64,000 bases of DNA from Monodelphis domestica (Eukaryota > Chordata > Mammalia > Didelphimorphia > Didelphidae), in NCBI RefSeq assembly GCF_027887165.1, contig NC_077228.1, positions 104,647,260 through 104,711,259 on the forward strand, given 5' to 3'. Of this stretch, positions 36,986 through 48,861 are shown piece after piece; the first letter of the stretch is position 1, and each line of letters opens with the position of its first letter. The notes under the pieces are model-generated. The model did not search any database. It saw only the letters and a program-made list of their open reading frames with translations, and was not told the DNA's origin. The translations under genes and the position numbers were made by a program.

Positions 36986-37397
36986 ATGTCTCTGTTCTGT
37001 ATATAGTAGGGACATCAAAGGATGGGTGGAAAGCCACTTGGCATGAGAGTAGGGCTGAATGAATACCAAGTGAATTGAACCAGAAGGAGGCAGCTTGTTG
37101 CGGGCAGAGAGTTGGCTCTGGAGATAAAAGATCCTTCCTTGAATGAGGCCTCCCACTACCTATCACTGGCATAACCTTGGACAAATTACTGGATTGTCCA
37201 GCCCTAACCTCTCTCTGTTAAATGAGGAGTTTGGATTAGATGCCTTCAATGGTCTTATCTAATCCTCAGTATATGATTCTATGAAAAAAGAGACAATAAG
37301 CTCTAGGGGGAATGACACTTATTTTACTCCATTCTTGAGAAAATAATTGTGGGCTTATGGGTCCTTGAGGAAGGTGAGGCATGAAAGGAAGCATTTT

Positions 37398-37576
37398 CTT
37401 TAAACCTTTACCTTCAGTACTAAGTATCACTTCCAAGGCACAAGAAAGGACTAGGCTAGTAGTTTTAAGTGACTTGCTCAGGATCACACAAAGAAGATGT
37501 GTCTGAGGCTAGATTTGAACCCAGGACCTGCTTCCAGACCTAGCTCTCTGTCCAGTGAGCCACCTAGCTGCTCCTA
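37398..37576 (-). repeat. SINE-A copy
   Basis: TTAAACCTTTACCTTCAGTA, GTGACTTGCTCAGGATCACA, GAGCCACCTAGCTGCTCC. Confidence 0.88.
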
Positions 37577-37754
37577 GGAAACATTTTTGATAAGGGAGAT
37601 CAGTCTCCAGTTGTTGTGTCATTTAAGGTTGACAATGTGTTAACTTCACAAGAAGCCTCTGAGTCGTAAGGATAATGACTGGACCTATGATTGAACTGAC
37701 ATGGAGGACTTCCACATGAGGAAATTCCCTCTACCAGTGCTCCTCTTGTAACTC

Positions 37755-38060
37755 GTTGTCCCCGAGAGTTGCCCAGATCACAGAGAGGTGAAGTCATAAA
37801 CATACACACAGTTTGTGTCAAGTGCCAGAAATGGGACTCAAACCCAAGTCATCTTGACCCTTTATCCACTCTGCCCCTTTGCTCTCAGTGTTAGCATGAT
37901 TATCACCACTTCTCAGATGAGAAAATCCAAATTGCTCATGCGTAAAGTCCCTCTATGAAGAAGTGACTTGTCCATGGTCATGAGGCTAGTCACACCTTTA
38001 GAGTGCAGACTTAGCTCAGGTCTCCTGACTCCCGATCCGGTGTTCTTTCCACTATCGCTG
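37755..38060 (-). repeat. Two MIR-type relics
   Basis: First piece ends GACCCTTTATCCACTCTGCC; the second starts at TCTCAGATGAGAAAATCC and ends GTGTTCTTTCCACTAT. Confidence 0.55.
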
Positions 38061-38103
38061 TTGTGTGGTTGAGAAAGATACGTATGTGGGCACACGTGTG
38101 CGC

Positions 38104-38203
38104 ATGTAGTTCAGTCATTTCAGTCATGTCCAACTCTCTGTGACCCCATTGGGGTTTTCTTGGCAAAGTCACTGGACTGGTTGGCCATTTTCTTTTCCAT
38201 GTA
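38104..38203 (-). repeat. SINE-B fragment
   Basis: GTTCAGTCATTTCAGTCATG, CCATTGGGGTTTTCTTGGCA. Confidence 0.82.
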
Positions 38204-38639
38204 TGTGTAGGGGAGCTTTAATTCTCACCCCACAGAATAGATTTTCATAATGGAATAAAACAAGCCGGATGACCTTTGGAGAGCCTTTAGAAGAAGTAGC
38301 TCAGTAACCGCTGGAGGACCATACCATTCCCTATCAAATTGGACTTTGGGGATTTGTTTTTTCTCCCTCTGGGCAGGATTGTATTTAGCCCAGCCTAGAG
38401 GGAAGAGGCTTTCCCCTATTTGTTGAGATCTTGGGAGGAAGCGATGCTGCAGACAAATTTTTCCACAGGTAAGAAGCTTTCCTGTTAGGAAGTTCTTCCT
38501 TATGTCTAACTTGAACTTTGCCGATTTCAGATCCATAGTTATGGCCTGTCCTGCTCCATTTGGATTGGGAAGATGGAGCTTAGATCTGCACAGACCATTA
38601 GCTTCTCCTCTTGCTTCCCCTCTGCCCTGCCTCATGCTC

Positions 38640-41260
38640 TAGGACAGGATTTCTGAAGATGGACATTTCTTCCTCCCCTCTGTAAAGCTCTGTAAACCCT
38701 GTCCTCGGTGCTAGGGGGCAGACAGTAAACAGGAACCATAGTCCCAAAGTCTGGGAAGCTCATTGAATCCACAAGTCTTTAGGAAGTGCCTGCTGTATGC
38801 CAGGCACTGTGCCAAGCATTGGCAATAGAAAGATGAGTCTATCGCTGCCTCTCCCTTCCCCAAACACTTTTTCAGTTGGCTATCTCAGGCCCTGGGGAGA
38901 CCCTGGGGCCAGCTTCCAGGCAGGAAAGGAAGGTAGCTGAGGTGGGCACCCCTGGAGCCCTGCCCAGGGGATAGAGGAGAAGAAGACACACTTCCTCAGG
39001 GAGTTTCCAGTCTGAGGGGGAAACAGTCCCTTGCCTGATGGAAGACCTTCTCCCTTCCGCATAGACAAAGATCCATAATCAAGTATAAAGAAGACAAAGC
39101 CACTCTGATTCCCAATTTGCTATTTAGAACTTCTGTGCCCTTGTCTAAGACCACTTTGGGTCTTAATTTTCCCCTCTAAAGTGAGTGGGTTGGGCTAGAC
39201 ATTCTCCAAAGTCTCTTCTAGATTCTCTGATCTATCCCTAAGGTTAGGTGATTGCCTGGGTCCTTGTCCCCCATGCCCCAGGCGCTGGACAGTGACTCAG
39301 AGGAGCCTATTGGGGAATCAAGGGAGCAGCTAGTCAGAGACATCTAGGGGCACTGAAGAGAAGGGGCAAACAAGGGGGAGAGTTATTCCAAGAAATGGGG
39401 TCCCTGGGGGGTATCTCCTGTGCCAGCCTCACTCCAAAGCAAGGCCTGGGGGGCCGGGCTCATCAGAGGGCAGACCCCATGGGAGGGTGAGGGGTGGAGG
39501 AGGTTTGGGGAGGGGGGTAAGGAGGAGCCAACACCCTAGTTCAAAGGAAAAGCAGGAAACAAAGCCTTAGGCAAGAGAAAAAGGAAACCTCTTGGTTGGT
39601 TCTGGCATCAGGCATGGGGTGCGGTCGGGCGGGGTGCGGCTGGCGGAGGAGAAGAAAGCTTGGTTCAGAACACAGCCCCCCCCATTCCCCACATCCCCAC
39701 CCCAGCCCCTTTCCTCCATTATCCCATGAGCTTTCAACTGTGAGGCCCAGCTCCCCTCCCCTCTCTTCCCCCATCCTCTTGTCCCCAGGTTGGCATCTTT
39801 GTTTTGGCATTCGCCTTCTCCCTCTCCCGGTTGGTGCTCATGGCTTGTCTACCCCAAAGGTGAGTGGGGGTGGGGTAGACAAGCTCTCCAGAGGGAACAG
39901 AGATGAAAGAAAAAAGAAGCCAGAGTCCAAGTTGAGAAGCCAACTTTGCTGGGACTCCCCCCACCTTCCTCACTCTGAGTTCTGCTTATTGAGCATCCCC
40001 TTTCCGCTCCCTGGGAGACATGTTAGGGGTTGGCTGGAGAGATCCCTGCTCTGTGGGGTGGGGGCTGACCCATCTTCCAGCTCCTTCCTCCAGCGTAGTA
40101 GGGAGCATTGAGCCCTCCTACCCTCCCATCAGCCCTTTGCCTTGTTGGAAAAAAGGGGGCTCCCAGGAAGGGGCTGCATCAGTTTTTAGGCTCAGGGTCA
40201 CTGAGATAAGGGAAAGATTTCTTCTTCTCTCCCCTCTCCCCCTACCTTCCACCTCAAGATGCCCAAGGAGATGGGGGGAGGGTGGTAGGGGTGGCGCTGG
40301 GGAAGGCTATTCCCTTGCCCTTTGGGAGGGAAACATTCTTCAACCTGGAAAAGGCTGGCATTCTATACCATATATATGCATATATTTGTGGGATTCAGCT
40401 CTTCTCAGAAAGGGAAATCCTGAGAACTGTGCACCCCCTCACCCCCTCCTGGAGCAGCTCAGAGGAACCCGCCTATCACTCAGAGCTCCTGCCTTTTTCA
40501 TGTTGAAGTACCTCCAGAGGGCAGTGTCTTCCTCTAAATTCTGCCTTCTAGTGCTGGGTGACCTTGGGACAGTTACTCACCCTCTCTGTGTGGGAAGAAG
40601 TAGGTTGGGGACCAGGCAGACAAGGACAAGGACCTATATACTTGGGGGCTTTGGGCTCCTAAAGGAAGATACAAAGGATGAAGCATTTGAATCTGAGAGG
40701 AGGAAGCAGCTTTCAACTTTTCTCTTTTTTTTTGCCCATTTTCTAAATGAGCCTTCTTCAGTTGGACCCACTTTAATGACGAGGGGCGTGTGATGCCCAT
40801 TCCCCTACAGTGGTTAGGCTTCTCCTTTCTGTCCTCCAGACTTAAAAGCCTGGGCCCCAGGAGGAGAAAAACACCAGAGAGGCCAAACTTGGTCAGTGAG
40901 AAGAGAGTTATTTTGGAAGTGGTGGGAGGGCATGGCAGGCGGAGGAGAGCTTTCAGAGAGCTATGGGGTTGGCACATCGCCCCCCCGGAGCTGTGCCAAC
41001 CTGGGCAGCAGGCAGGGGCCAGAGCCAGCTGCTCAGGGACAGGGCACCTACAGAACTGAAGTTTCCTTTCATGTTCCCGCTCCCAGACCCCTCACCCAGT
41101 TTCTGCCACCTTTTTCATCCTTCCCTTAGAGCAGCCTGGAAGAGGAGACCTTTGGGAAGGGCAATGAGTCTCCTCTTTGCCCATCCTGTGCCCAGGCTTC
41201 TCTCTAGCCCTTTGATAACAGGTATTCTTTCCATCTAGCCATCAGACACAGAGTTGAGGC
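38640..41260. other. LGR6 intron, relatively repeat-poor 2.6 kb
   Basis: Only weak MIR-like pieces (about 38765-38830, 39120-39230 and 40540-40600). G+C is higher than in flanking DNA, with G-rich stretches near 39470-39530. A 257-codon open frame at 40020-40793 crosses one of the MIR pieces and is judged fortuitous. Candidate regulatory sequence only. Confidence 0.4.
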
Positions 41261-41269
41261 TTGGAGCCA

Positions 41270-41465
41270 TAGAACAGGCATTGTGGTATACTGGAATACA
41301 CATTGGATCTGGAATCAGGGGACTTAGGTTCCAATCCTGCTTCTTACCTGGGCAAGTCACTTAAACCATCCTGGCCTCAGTTTCCCTCTGTGCAGACGAA
41401 GGCATTGGACCAGACAACCTCTAAGTTTTTTCAGCTCTAATTGTATTAATCTGGGATCAGAGGCT
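41270..41465 (+). repeat. MIR
   Basis: GGATCTGGAATCAGGGGACT, CTGGGCAAGTCACTTAAACC, CTGGCCTCAGTTTCCCTCTG. Confidence 0.75.
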
Positions 41466-41614
41466 AGAATCCTATCCCACTCTTCTTGAGGCATTCCCAG
41501 GAAATGAATGAGGCTACCAGGTAGGTTTAGCCCCAGACTTAGCCCAGATTTATTGACTCAAATGGGCTGCCCCCCCCCCAGTTCCTCTCTCTGTATACCA
41601 CATTAGTAGTATCC

Positions 41615-41700
41615 TGCTAGTCACTTAATCCCAATTGCCTTGCCCTTGCCCTTCTGGCCTGGATCTGTTACTAGGGCAGAAGGTAAGGGTTTTAAAAAAG
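41615..41700 (+). repeat. SINE-A 3' fragment
   Basis: GTCACTTAATCCCAATTGCC, then GGGCAGAAGGTAAGGGTTTT; the head is missing. Confidence 0.75.
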
Positions 41701-41894
41701 TTAGGATCCTGATTCCCATAACCTCAATCGATGCTTACTCTGCCATAGTCAGGCCACGGTCATGGGAATTCTGAGCTGCCCCAAGGGATGGACGGGATCA
41801 TGAGCATCCTAGCCCCACTGCCATCCCAGAGCCTGAATCCAAATAGGAACAGAGAAGGTGTGCAGAGCCACGTGTCCAATTTCCTGTCTCATCC

Positions 41895-42240
41895 TCTGAT
41901 CCAATAAACATTTATTAAACACCTACTATGTGCCAGGCACCACGCTATGGGCTGGGAATTCGATTAACAAAAAGAAAGACATTCCCTGCCCTCAAGGAGC
42001 TTACAGATTAATGGCAAGAGACAACACACCAGAGCAGGTGGTGGGTGGGAATCCAAGGAGTACCCAGCACACAGCCATCCTGTTTTATGGAGCTGACACC
42101 AGTAGATGCAAAGTGGAGTGAGCTGAAATTCCAATTTCTGCCCTCTACAAAGAAAGGCATTGGGAGGAGTTTGATCCTCCAGCCTTCCAATCAGAGGGGA
42201 CAAGAGGCTGGGGGAGGTTCTCCCTGGGCTTTTGACATAG
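41895..42240. repeat. Old dispersed repeat with MIR-like end
   Basis: CAATAAACATTTATTAAACA, CCTACTATGTGCCAGGCACC and CTGCCCTCAAGGAGCTTACA, shared with 25615-26100 and 46520-47050. Confidence 0.55.
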
Positions 42241-42274
42241 GGATGTTGTAGTCAAGGGAAGGAAGGTCTGGACA

Positions 42275-42475
42275 GACCTGGAGGCAGGAGAACCTGGGTC
42301 TGAATCCTGCCTCTGCTACCAGCTGTGTGACTGACCAAATCATGTGACTTCTCCCAGCCTCAGTTTCTTAGTTTGTAAAAGAGGGATAAGAATAGCGCTT
42401 ACTCCACAGGGTTGTTGTGAAGATATGATAAGGTGTGAAGTGCTTTGCAAACTTGAAGTGTGACATAATATATAA
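42275..42475 (+). repeat. MIR
   Basis: AACCTGGGTCTGAATCCTGC, CCTCAGTTTCTTAGTTTGTA, ACAGGGTTGTTGTGAAGATA, GAAGTGCTTTGCAAACTTG. Confidence 0.82.
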
Positions 42476-42814
42476 ATATATAAAGATCTATTATTGTTAT
42501 TATTGAGGAGAAACAGGGGAATTATATACAGAGAACTTCATGGGAAAGAAGAGTCAGCATTATCCCCAAATATTTATTGTCTATGGGTCACTGTGCCAAG
42601 AGCTGAGGGCAGGACCTAAAGAAAGCGGGGTTCTTACAAATCTACCCTCAAACACTTTCTTGTATAGTTGTCTAATAGATGAGAAGAGAGATTTCCGGGC
42701 AGGAAGTCCTAATTGCCTAGCGATCGACACAGATAAGAGCAATGGACACTCAGGGGAAGGAGAGGCCATGGAGGATTGGGGCAGTTTAGAAAGCTTCGGA
42801 AAGGAGGCAGCAGG

Positions 42815-42980
42815 GAGCAGCTCAGGTGGAGGTTCTGGGTTCCAATGTGGCCCAGACACTTCCTAGCTGTGTGACCTTGGGTAAGTCACTTTACCTCGAT
42901 TGCCTAGCCCTTATAACTTGGAATCATTACTTAGTAGTGATTCTAAGATGGAAGGTAAGGGTTATTAAAAAAAAAAAAGA
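42815..42980 (+). repeat. SINE-A copy
   Basis: GAGCAGCTCAGGTGGAGG, CAGACACTTCCTAGCTGTGT, GATTCTAAGATGGAAGGTAA, poly-A. Confidence 0.9.
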
Positions 42981-43317
42981 AAGAGAAAAAGGCTGGCAAT
43001 GGACTTAGAATAACGCAGGTACCTTAGATGTCACATCCAGAACCTCTCTCCTGACCTCCAGCCTTGAATCTCCAACAGCCCACTGCATAAACTGGATGTC
43101 CTGGAGAGTTCACATAAAAGCTGAACCGATTCCTCCCCTCCCAAACCCTCTTCTCTGCAGCTAGCAAAGTAATCTTCCTAAAGGGCAGTTCTGACCTTGT
43201 CACCTCTCTCCCACCCTACCCCGCCCCATTCAACGAACTTCACTTTCAGGATCATGCATTAAATCTTCCTCATTCATTGTTAGAAGCCCTGGCTTCTTCC
43301 TCCCTCTCCAGCCTTCT

Positions 43318-43488
43318 TTTTAAACTCTTACCTTCTGTCTTAGAATCAATAAGGCAGAAGAGCAGTTAAGGGCTGGGCAATTGGGGTTAAGAGACTTACC
43401 CAGGATCACACATCTAGGAAGTATCTGAAGCTAGATTTGAACCCAGACCCTCTCATTCTACTAAGCCACCTCACTTCCCCCTTTTCCT
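43318..43488 (-). repeat. SINE-A copy inside L2
   Basis: AAACTCTTACCTTCTGTCTT, GACTTACCCAGGATCACACA, TACTAAGCCACCTCACTTCC. Confidence 0.88.
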
Positions 43489-43604
43489 TATACCTTCCTA
43501 TCTTCTACATATTTTTGATTCAGTGACACTGGAACAACATTCCATCCCCAACTCTCACATCTGAGCACTTTCACTGAGTGATCTCCATGCTTGGAAAGGG
43601 AGGG

Positions 43605-43862
43605 AATAAGCATTTATACAGCACCTACTATGTGCCAGGTACTGTGCTAAGTAAGGGCTTTCTAAATATCTTAGTTGAACTTCATAGTAACCCTACAAGA
43701 TAGGTACTATTATGATCCCCATTTTATAGTTGAGGAAACTGAGACAAATGGGGTTAAATGACTTGCCCAGAGTCACACAGCTAGTAAATGTCTGAGGTAG
43801 AATTCAAACTCAGATCATGCTAACACTGGACCCAGCTCTTTATCCATTGTCACGTGGCTTCC
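43605..43862 (-). repeat. Full-length MIR inside L2
   Basis: GCACCTACTATGTGCCAGGT, GATAGGTACTATTATGATCC, TTGAGGAAACTGAGACAAAT, TTGCCCAGAGTCACACAGCT, TTTATCCATTGTCACGTGGC: a complete reverse MIR. Confidence 0.88.
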
Positions 43863-44204
43863 AGAAAGGCCATCCCTCCTCATCTCCACCTCCTGGCTTC
43901 TCTTGGCATCCTTCAGATGTCAATAGAGATCCCACTTTCTGCAAAAACATCTTTTCCAGTCATCTTTGATTTTAGTGCCTTCCCCTGAGACTACTTCCAG
44001 TTGCTCCTGTCTATGTCCTATTTGACCATTATTGTTTGCATGTTGTCTCCCCCGTTAGACTATGAGCTCCTTGAGGGCAGGGATCCTTTTTGCCTTTCCT
44101 TCTGTCTCCAGTGTTCAGCAGAGCCTGACACACCAATCAGTCAATAAACATGAATGAAGCACCCAATGGATGCTACACATATGTATGACATACACAGTAG
44201 GCAC

Positions 44205-44335
44205 GTAATAAATTTAATTTAAATATTCTAAATTTTTAAAAAATAAATATAATAAATTAATTTAATTTAAAAATAAAATAATAAAATAAAAATAATTTAA
44301 ATTTTAAATTAAATAATTTAAATAAAAGAAGAAAT
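44205..44335. repeat. A/T-rich simple sequence
   Basis: About 130 bases of AAATTTAAAATAAATA-type sequence. Confidence 0.85.
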
Positions 44336-44487
44336 AGTTGAGTTGACTTATCTGAGAGGAGGTATCATTCCATGTATAAGCAAGACTGAGTAGGGATGGG
44401 GGCTAGATTTCTGTTTTCATGGACCCAAGGAACTCCCAGGGGAGATGTCTCCCTCTATCAAAGTGGGTTTGCTTTGCAATGTTTCAT

Positions 44488-44682
44488 TTAAAAAAATCCC
44501 TTACCTTCCATCTTAGAATGTATTGGTGCCAAGGCAGAAGAGTCGTAAAGGCTAGGCAATGGGGGTTAAGTGACTTTCCCAGGGTCACACAGCTAAGAAG
44601 TATCTGAGGCCAGATTTGAAACCCAGGACCTCCGGTCTCTAGGCTTGGCTTTCCATCCAGTGAGCCACCCATCTGTCCCCTG
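44488..44682 (-). repeat. SINE-A copy
   Basis: CCCTTACCTTCCATCTTAGA, TGACTTTCCCAGGGTCACAC, GAGCCACCCATCTGTCCCC. Confidence 0.9.
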
Positions 44683-44694
44683 CAATGTGTCATA

Positions 44695-44815
44695 TTTAAA
44701 TATTCAATTTTATTTCACTTCCAGTTCCTCACTCTCTCCCTTTCCCCACCCACTCAGAAGGCAAGAAAAAATAACCCCATTATAAATACATATAGATATT
44801 GCCGCATATTCAAGT
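44695..44815 (-). repeat. LINE 3'-end fragment
   Basis: TTTTATTTCACTTCCAGTTC, CTCTCCCTTTCCCCACCC, GAAGGCAAGAAAAAATAACC. Confidence 0.42.
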
Positions 44816-44819
44816 GACA

Positions 44820-45710
44820 GTATTTGATAGAGGCAGAGATGCCAAGGCTTCCTGGCTTGAAGACTCCTCTCTACCCACTGCTCCAAGCTGCCTCCCCAAG
44901 GCTGGGAATCAAGACTCAGAAAGGAGATTAATATAAGGATAAGTTATAAGTCTCTTCAACTGCTCCTTTCTCAACGATCCACAATGACATCCCCTTTGGG
45001 GTAATGATTTGGAAAGACATGGGGAGAAACTGAGGCACAGAGAGGGGCTGTTCCTTTCTTAAACAATGTAGATCCTTGCTTGGAGCAGGATCCTGGAGTC
45101 CCAATTCCCCATAATTCCCCATACCCATTCCCAGTTGCTTATTTGCTTTTGTCAGTAGGTGTGTGTGTGTGGGGGATGTTCTTGAGAGTGTCCAGGCAGA
45201 AGGAATGATGAGAGTCTTTGTGGGAATGCCAGGGATTTAGATGTGGTTCTTGGGCTGGAAGTCATTACGACTAAACAGGAGGGCAGTGGTCCAGGGGGAG
45301 GAGGGCAGCTTTGTAGCTGACCCTGAGGATCTGGTCGCCCATCACCTGTCACACTTGTTGGGCAATGTTTCTGTGTGCCCATGGTGGGTGGGGCTTCTCC
45401 AATGCTGGGCAGGGTTAGGTGGTGGCCTACTTAGAAATGGGGGGATTGGATAAAATAGCCCTGGCCACCCCCAAAGGTCACACAGAGAGTTGGGGACCTG
45501 TTAACCTGGATACACCCTCCCTATGAGAAATGGAGGTTAGAAAGTCCCCCTAAAGGAAGCTCCAATTCTACCCTGGTAATAGGGGCCAACATCAGTAGGT
45601 ACCAATGATTTTCCATCTAGGAAGACTTTGTAGAACCTGGCAACATTATTATCCCCTGTTCCTCATTCCTTGTGCACCCGGATCATGTTGCATTCATTTG
45701 ACTTAAGGAA
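44820..45710. other. LGR6 intron, nothing recognised
   Basis: Contains a short (TG)n near 45159; otherwise no repeat or exon identified. Confidence 0.4.
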
Positions 45711-45714
45711 GTGC

Positions 45715-46020
45715 CTCAGTTCCCACATCTGTTAAGTAGGGATAATAATCTTAATCCCTGCCCTTCTTACCTCCTGGGGCTGTTGGGAGGTCAAATGGGG
45801 TAACTGCTAGAGAAGCCCTTTGAAAATTTAGAACATCTCCCACTGGGTTTGATTACTTTTCGAAGGGTGGTGTAGTTGATAGAGAGCTGGCCTTGAAACC
45901 AAGATCATCTGGGCTCCAATCCTGCTTCTGACATATATTGGCTGTGTGACTTTCCACAAGTAACTTAACCTCTCACTGGCAACTCTCAATGATTAAGACA
46001 TTTGCAAATAAGACTCCAAA
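45715..46020 (+). repeat. MIR-type fragments
   Basis: CACATCTGTTAAGTAGGGAT to CTGTTGGGAGGTCAAATGGG; then from about 45875 TTGATAGAGAGCTGGCCTTG to GGCTGTGTGACTTTCCACAA. Confidence 0.65.
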
Positions 46021-46082
46021 TTACATTAGTAAGAGGGAGGGAAGTTCCCTATCCCCCTAGACTTATTTTTTCTTCTCTTCTT

Positions 46083-46281
46083 TTTTAAACCCTTATCTTC
46101 TCTCTTAGAATAACACTATCTGCTGGTTCCAAGGCAGAAGGGCTGTAACGGCTAGACAATGGGGGTTAAGTGATTTACCCAGGGTGACACACAGCTAGGA
46201 TGTGTCTGAGGTCAGATTTGAACCCAGGACCTCCTGTCTCTAGGTCTGGCTCTCAGTCCACTGAACCATCCAGCTGGCCCC
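46083..46281 (-). repeat. SINE-A copy
   Basis: AAACCCTTATCTTCTCTCTT, TTACCCAGGGTGACACACAG, GAACCATCCAGCTGGCCCC. Confidence 0.9.
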
Positions 46282-46374
46282 CAGCCCCATGTTTCAATAT
46301 GTGTGTCTGTCTTACATCTTCTTGGAGGCATATCCTGTCTGCTGCTGTAAAACTGGAATCGATAGAGAAATGGC

Positions 46375-47050
46375 ATCATTCTCATTCATATACTCCTTTA
46401 GACTGGGAGCTCCTTGAGGGCAGGGACTAGGGCTCTTCCTCCAGCACCAAGGACAGGGCTTTTCCTATGGGAGCAGACTGGCAGATCACTGATCTCATTG
46501 AGTTTTGTGATCCTCAGAGTCGCAGCCATTTAATCATCAAGCATTTCTTATGCAGCTCCCCTGTAACAAGTATTGTGCTAGGAACTGGGGGAACAGCCAA
46601 AGAGAAAAGAGCTCCTGCCCTCAAGGAGCTTCTATCCTTCTATCCTGGGAAGACAATGCTGTGCCCTGAACACAAGGTAGGGCTGGGGGGAAGAGGCAGG
46701 AAAGGGCTCCTACAGAAGGTGGTGCTCAAGCTGAGTTTAAAGGGAAACTAGAAATTCTAAGGGGCAGAAGTGAGGCAGGAAGCACTCCAGGCATGGAGGC
46801 AATCAGTGTAAAGGCAGAGAGATAGAGGATGGTTTGTTGTATGGGAGAAACAATAAGGAAGCTATTTTGACTGGACCATAGGGGGAGTGGAGGGGGAGTA
46901 AGGTTGGAGCCAGAATATAATGGACTTCAAATGCCAAACAGAGGAGTTTGTATTTGTTCTAGAGGTACTAGGGAGCCACTGGAGTTTATTGAGCGAGGGA
47001 GTAGTATGATCTAGTCTTTGCTTTAGGGCTGTCACAGACTTGTGGTATAG
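46375..47050 (+). repeat. L2 tail followed by an old dispersed repeat
   Basis: GACTGGGAGCTCCTTGAGGG is the L2 motif. From about 46520 CATCAAGCATTTCTTATGCA to CACTGGAGTTTATTGAGCGA repeats the order seen at 25615-26100. Confidence 0.6.
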
Positions 47051-47134
47051 TGGAAAACTTGCTATGATACAATCTGAGAAAAGAATGATTGAATAGGGGA
47101 GAGACTTAATTAGGAAGACTAATTGCAGCAGGGG

Positions 47135-47405
47135 AAACAAAGTCAGTAAACATTTATATAGTGCTTACTATGCACCAGGCACTTGGCTAAGAGTTTTACA
47201 AATATTATCTCATTTGGGCCTTACCCCTTACAACCTTGGGGGATAGGTGCTATTATTAACCTTCTTCTATAGATGAGGAAATTGAGGCAAACTGAGGTTA
47301 AGTGACTTGCCCAGAGTCACACAGCTAGAAAGTATCTGAAGCCAGTTTTGAACTCAGGTTATCCTGAAATCCAGCCCAGGGCTCTATCCACTGCATTACT
47401 GGGTA
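47135..47405 (-). repeat. Full-length MIR
   Basis: AACATTTATATAGTGCTTAC, TAGATGAGGAAATTGAGGCA, GTGACTTGCCCAGAGTCACA, GGCTCTATCCACTGCATTAC. Confidence 0.88.
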
Positions 47406-47559
47406 TCATTGCATGATGGTCCATTGGAGAGGTAATGAGAGTGGGGTAGCCATATCAGCCTACCACTACTCAGTTTTCTGGATGAGGAAACTGAGACCCA
47501 GGAAGGCCAACTGGATTATCTGAGGTCACCCAAGCAGGTATGGCAGAGGGCAGGGCAGA

Positions 47560-48540
47560 GCAGATCATCCATGCTGGAGCCATGATGGTGTCTCAGCCAC
47601 ACCCTCTCCTGTCTGGGAATCCCCCCACCTCAGGTCTCTCCAGAATCTAGGGCAGTCACCAATTGGGGTGTGTGTGTAGGGGGTTGGGAGCAGGAGAGGA
47701 TCGAGTGTCCAAGAATTGTGAATGTTGAGGCAAGAGGAGGCGTAAACTAATCTCTTACCTTTGTGCTAGAGGGCGGATCAGCAGGCAGGGATGAGAGGAG
47801 GAAGGAAGGGAGCTTTTGTCCAGAACAAAAGTGGAGAATAAAAACTGGGACAGAGACCCTGTGGGGGCCCACCCCTACTCCAGCAGACACACACACTCCC
47901 TCCCTTGGGTGGCCACAAACAGTTCCTCATTCAGGATCCACTGGAGCCAAGAGAAGCCTGTTGTGCCTCCTCCTGCCTCTTGGGGATCTGATGGGAAAAA
48001 AAGGAGAGACTGTGAAGGGATGATCTCTCTCCCAGCACCTTCAATCCCTCTCCCACCCCTTCCGCCATGCTAGTTATAGTACCCGGGGAGCTGTTGAACT
48101 GGGAGATGGAGTAGGCAAGGAAGCTCTCTCCCTTAATAACTTAAAAGACAGGAAAACTGCCCAGTGCTGCCTGCGTTGAGACTTAAATAGAAGCCAGGCA
48201 ATGAGCTGAAAAAGAAACTAGGCATTGGGCTTTAACGGAAGCTACATCTTCCCTCCAGCTGACATGTATTGGGTTTTTTCTTGAGATTCTGAGCCGATTG
48301 GCAGACCATGGAAAGAGAGAACACTGGATCTTGGGTGGGATAGGGTGGGTCTGGGGATTGGCGAGTTTTCTAGACTTAGAATTTTTAGAACTGCATGTGT
48401 CCAGACATGGACCCAGATGGAGCAAGTAGAGGTCAAGCCAGGAAGACTGGTGGATGGAGCCCTTGCTAGGATAGGAGGATCAAAAGCATCTTACCAGTCA
48501 GTAATGGGAGAGAATCCTGAGCTCCATGGACAGGCATCTC
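47560..48540. other. LGR6 intron, nothing recognised
   Basis: About 1 kb without a clear repeat; no supported coding exon. Confidence 0.4.
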
Positions 48541-48544
48541 ATTC

Positions 48545-48860
48545 TCACAGCAACCCAGAGAGGGAGATGCTATTATTATTTCCTTTTTCCAGATGAGGAA
48601 ACTGAGGCACAGGGTGTGTCCAGTTGCCCAGGGTCATTTAATACTAAATAAATTAAGATGGAAGATAAATATTTTATTTTATTATTTTTTAAACCCTTAC
48701 CTTCTGCCTTAGAGTTAATACTGTGTAAGGGCTAGGCAATGGGGGTTAAGGGACTTGCCCAGGGTCACATGGTTAGGAAGTGTCTGAGGCCAGATTTGAA
48801 CCCAGAACCTCCCTTCTCTAGACCTGACTTTCAATCCACTGAGCCACCCAACTGCTCCCA
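48545..48860 (-). repeat. MIR fragment and SINE-A copy
   Basis: MIR: CAGATGAGGAAACTGAGGCA. SINE-A from about 48684: AAACCCTTACCTTCTGCCTT, GGGACTTGCCCAGGGTCACA, GAGCCACCCAACTGCTCCC. Confidence 0.85.
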
Positions 48861-48861
48861 A

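Larger units (their letters stand above)
43015..44165 (+). mobile_element. L2 LINE 3' portion, interrupted by two SINEs
   Basis: Upstream part with AGTAATCTTCCTAAAGGGCA and CACCTCTCTCCCACCCTACC; downstream part ending ACTATGAGCTCCTTGAGGGC and AGGGATCCTTTTTGCCTTTC, the classical L2 tail. Interrupted by a SINE-A (43318-43488) and a MIR (43605-43862). Confidence 0.65.

Noticed and set aside
39600..40111. 171-codon open frame in LGR6 intron
   Set aside because: Overlaps other frames on both strands in a G+C-rich stretch, with no domain or splice support.
40020..40793. 257-codon open frame in LGR6 intron 1
   Set aside because: The longest frame outside repeats, but it has no recognisable domain, crosses a MIR remnant near 40540-40600, and no splice structure or polyadenylation signal supports it. 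Chance in G+C-rich intron is the simplest reading.
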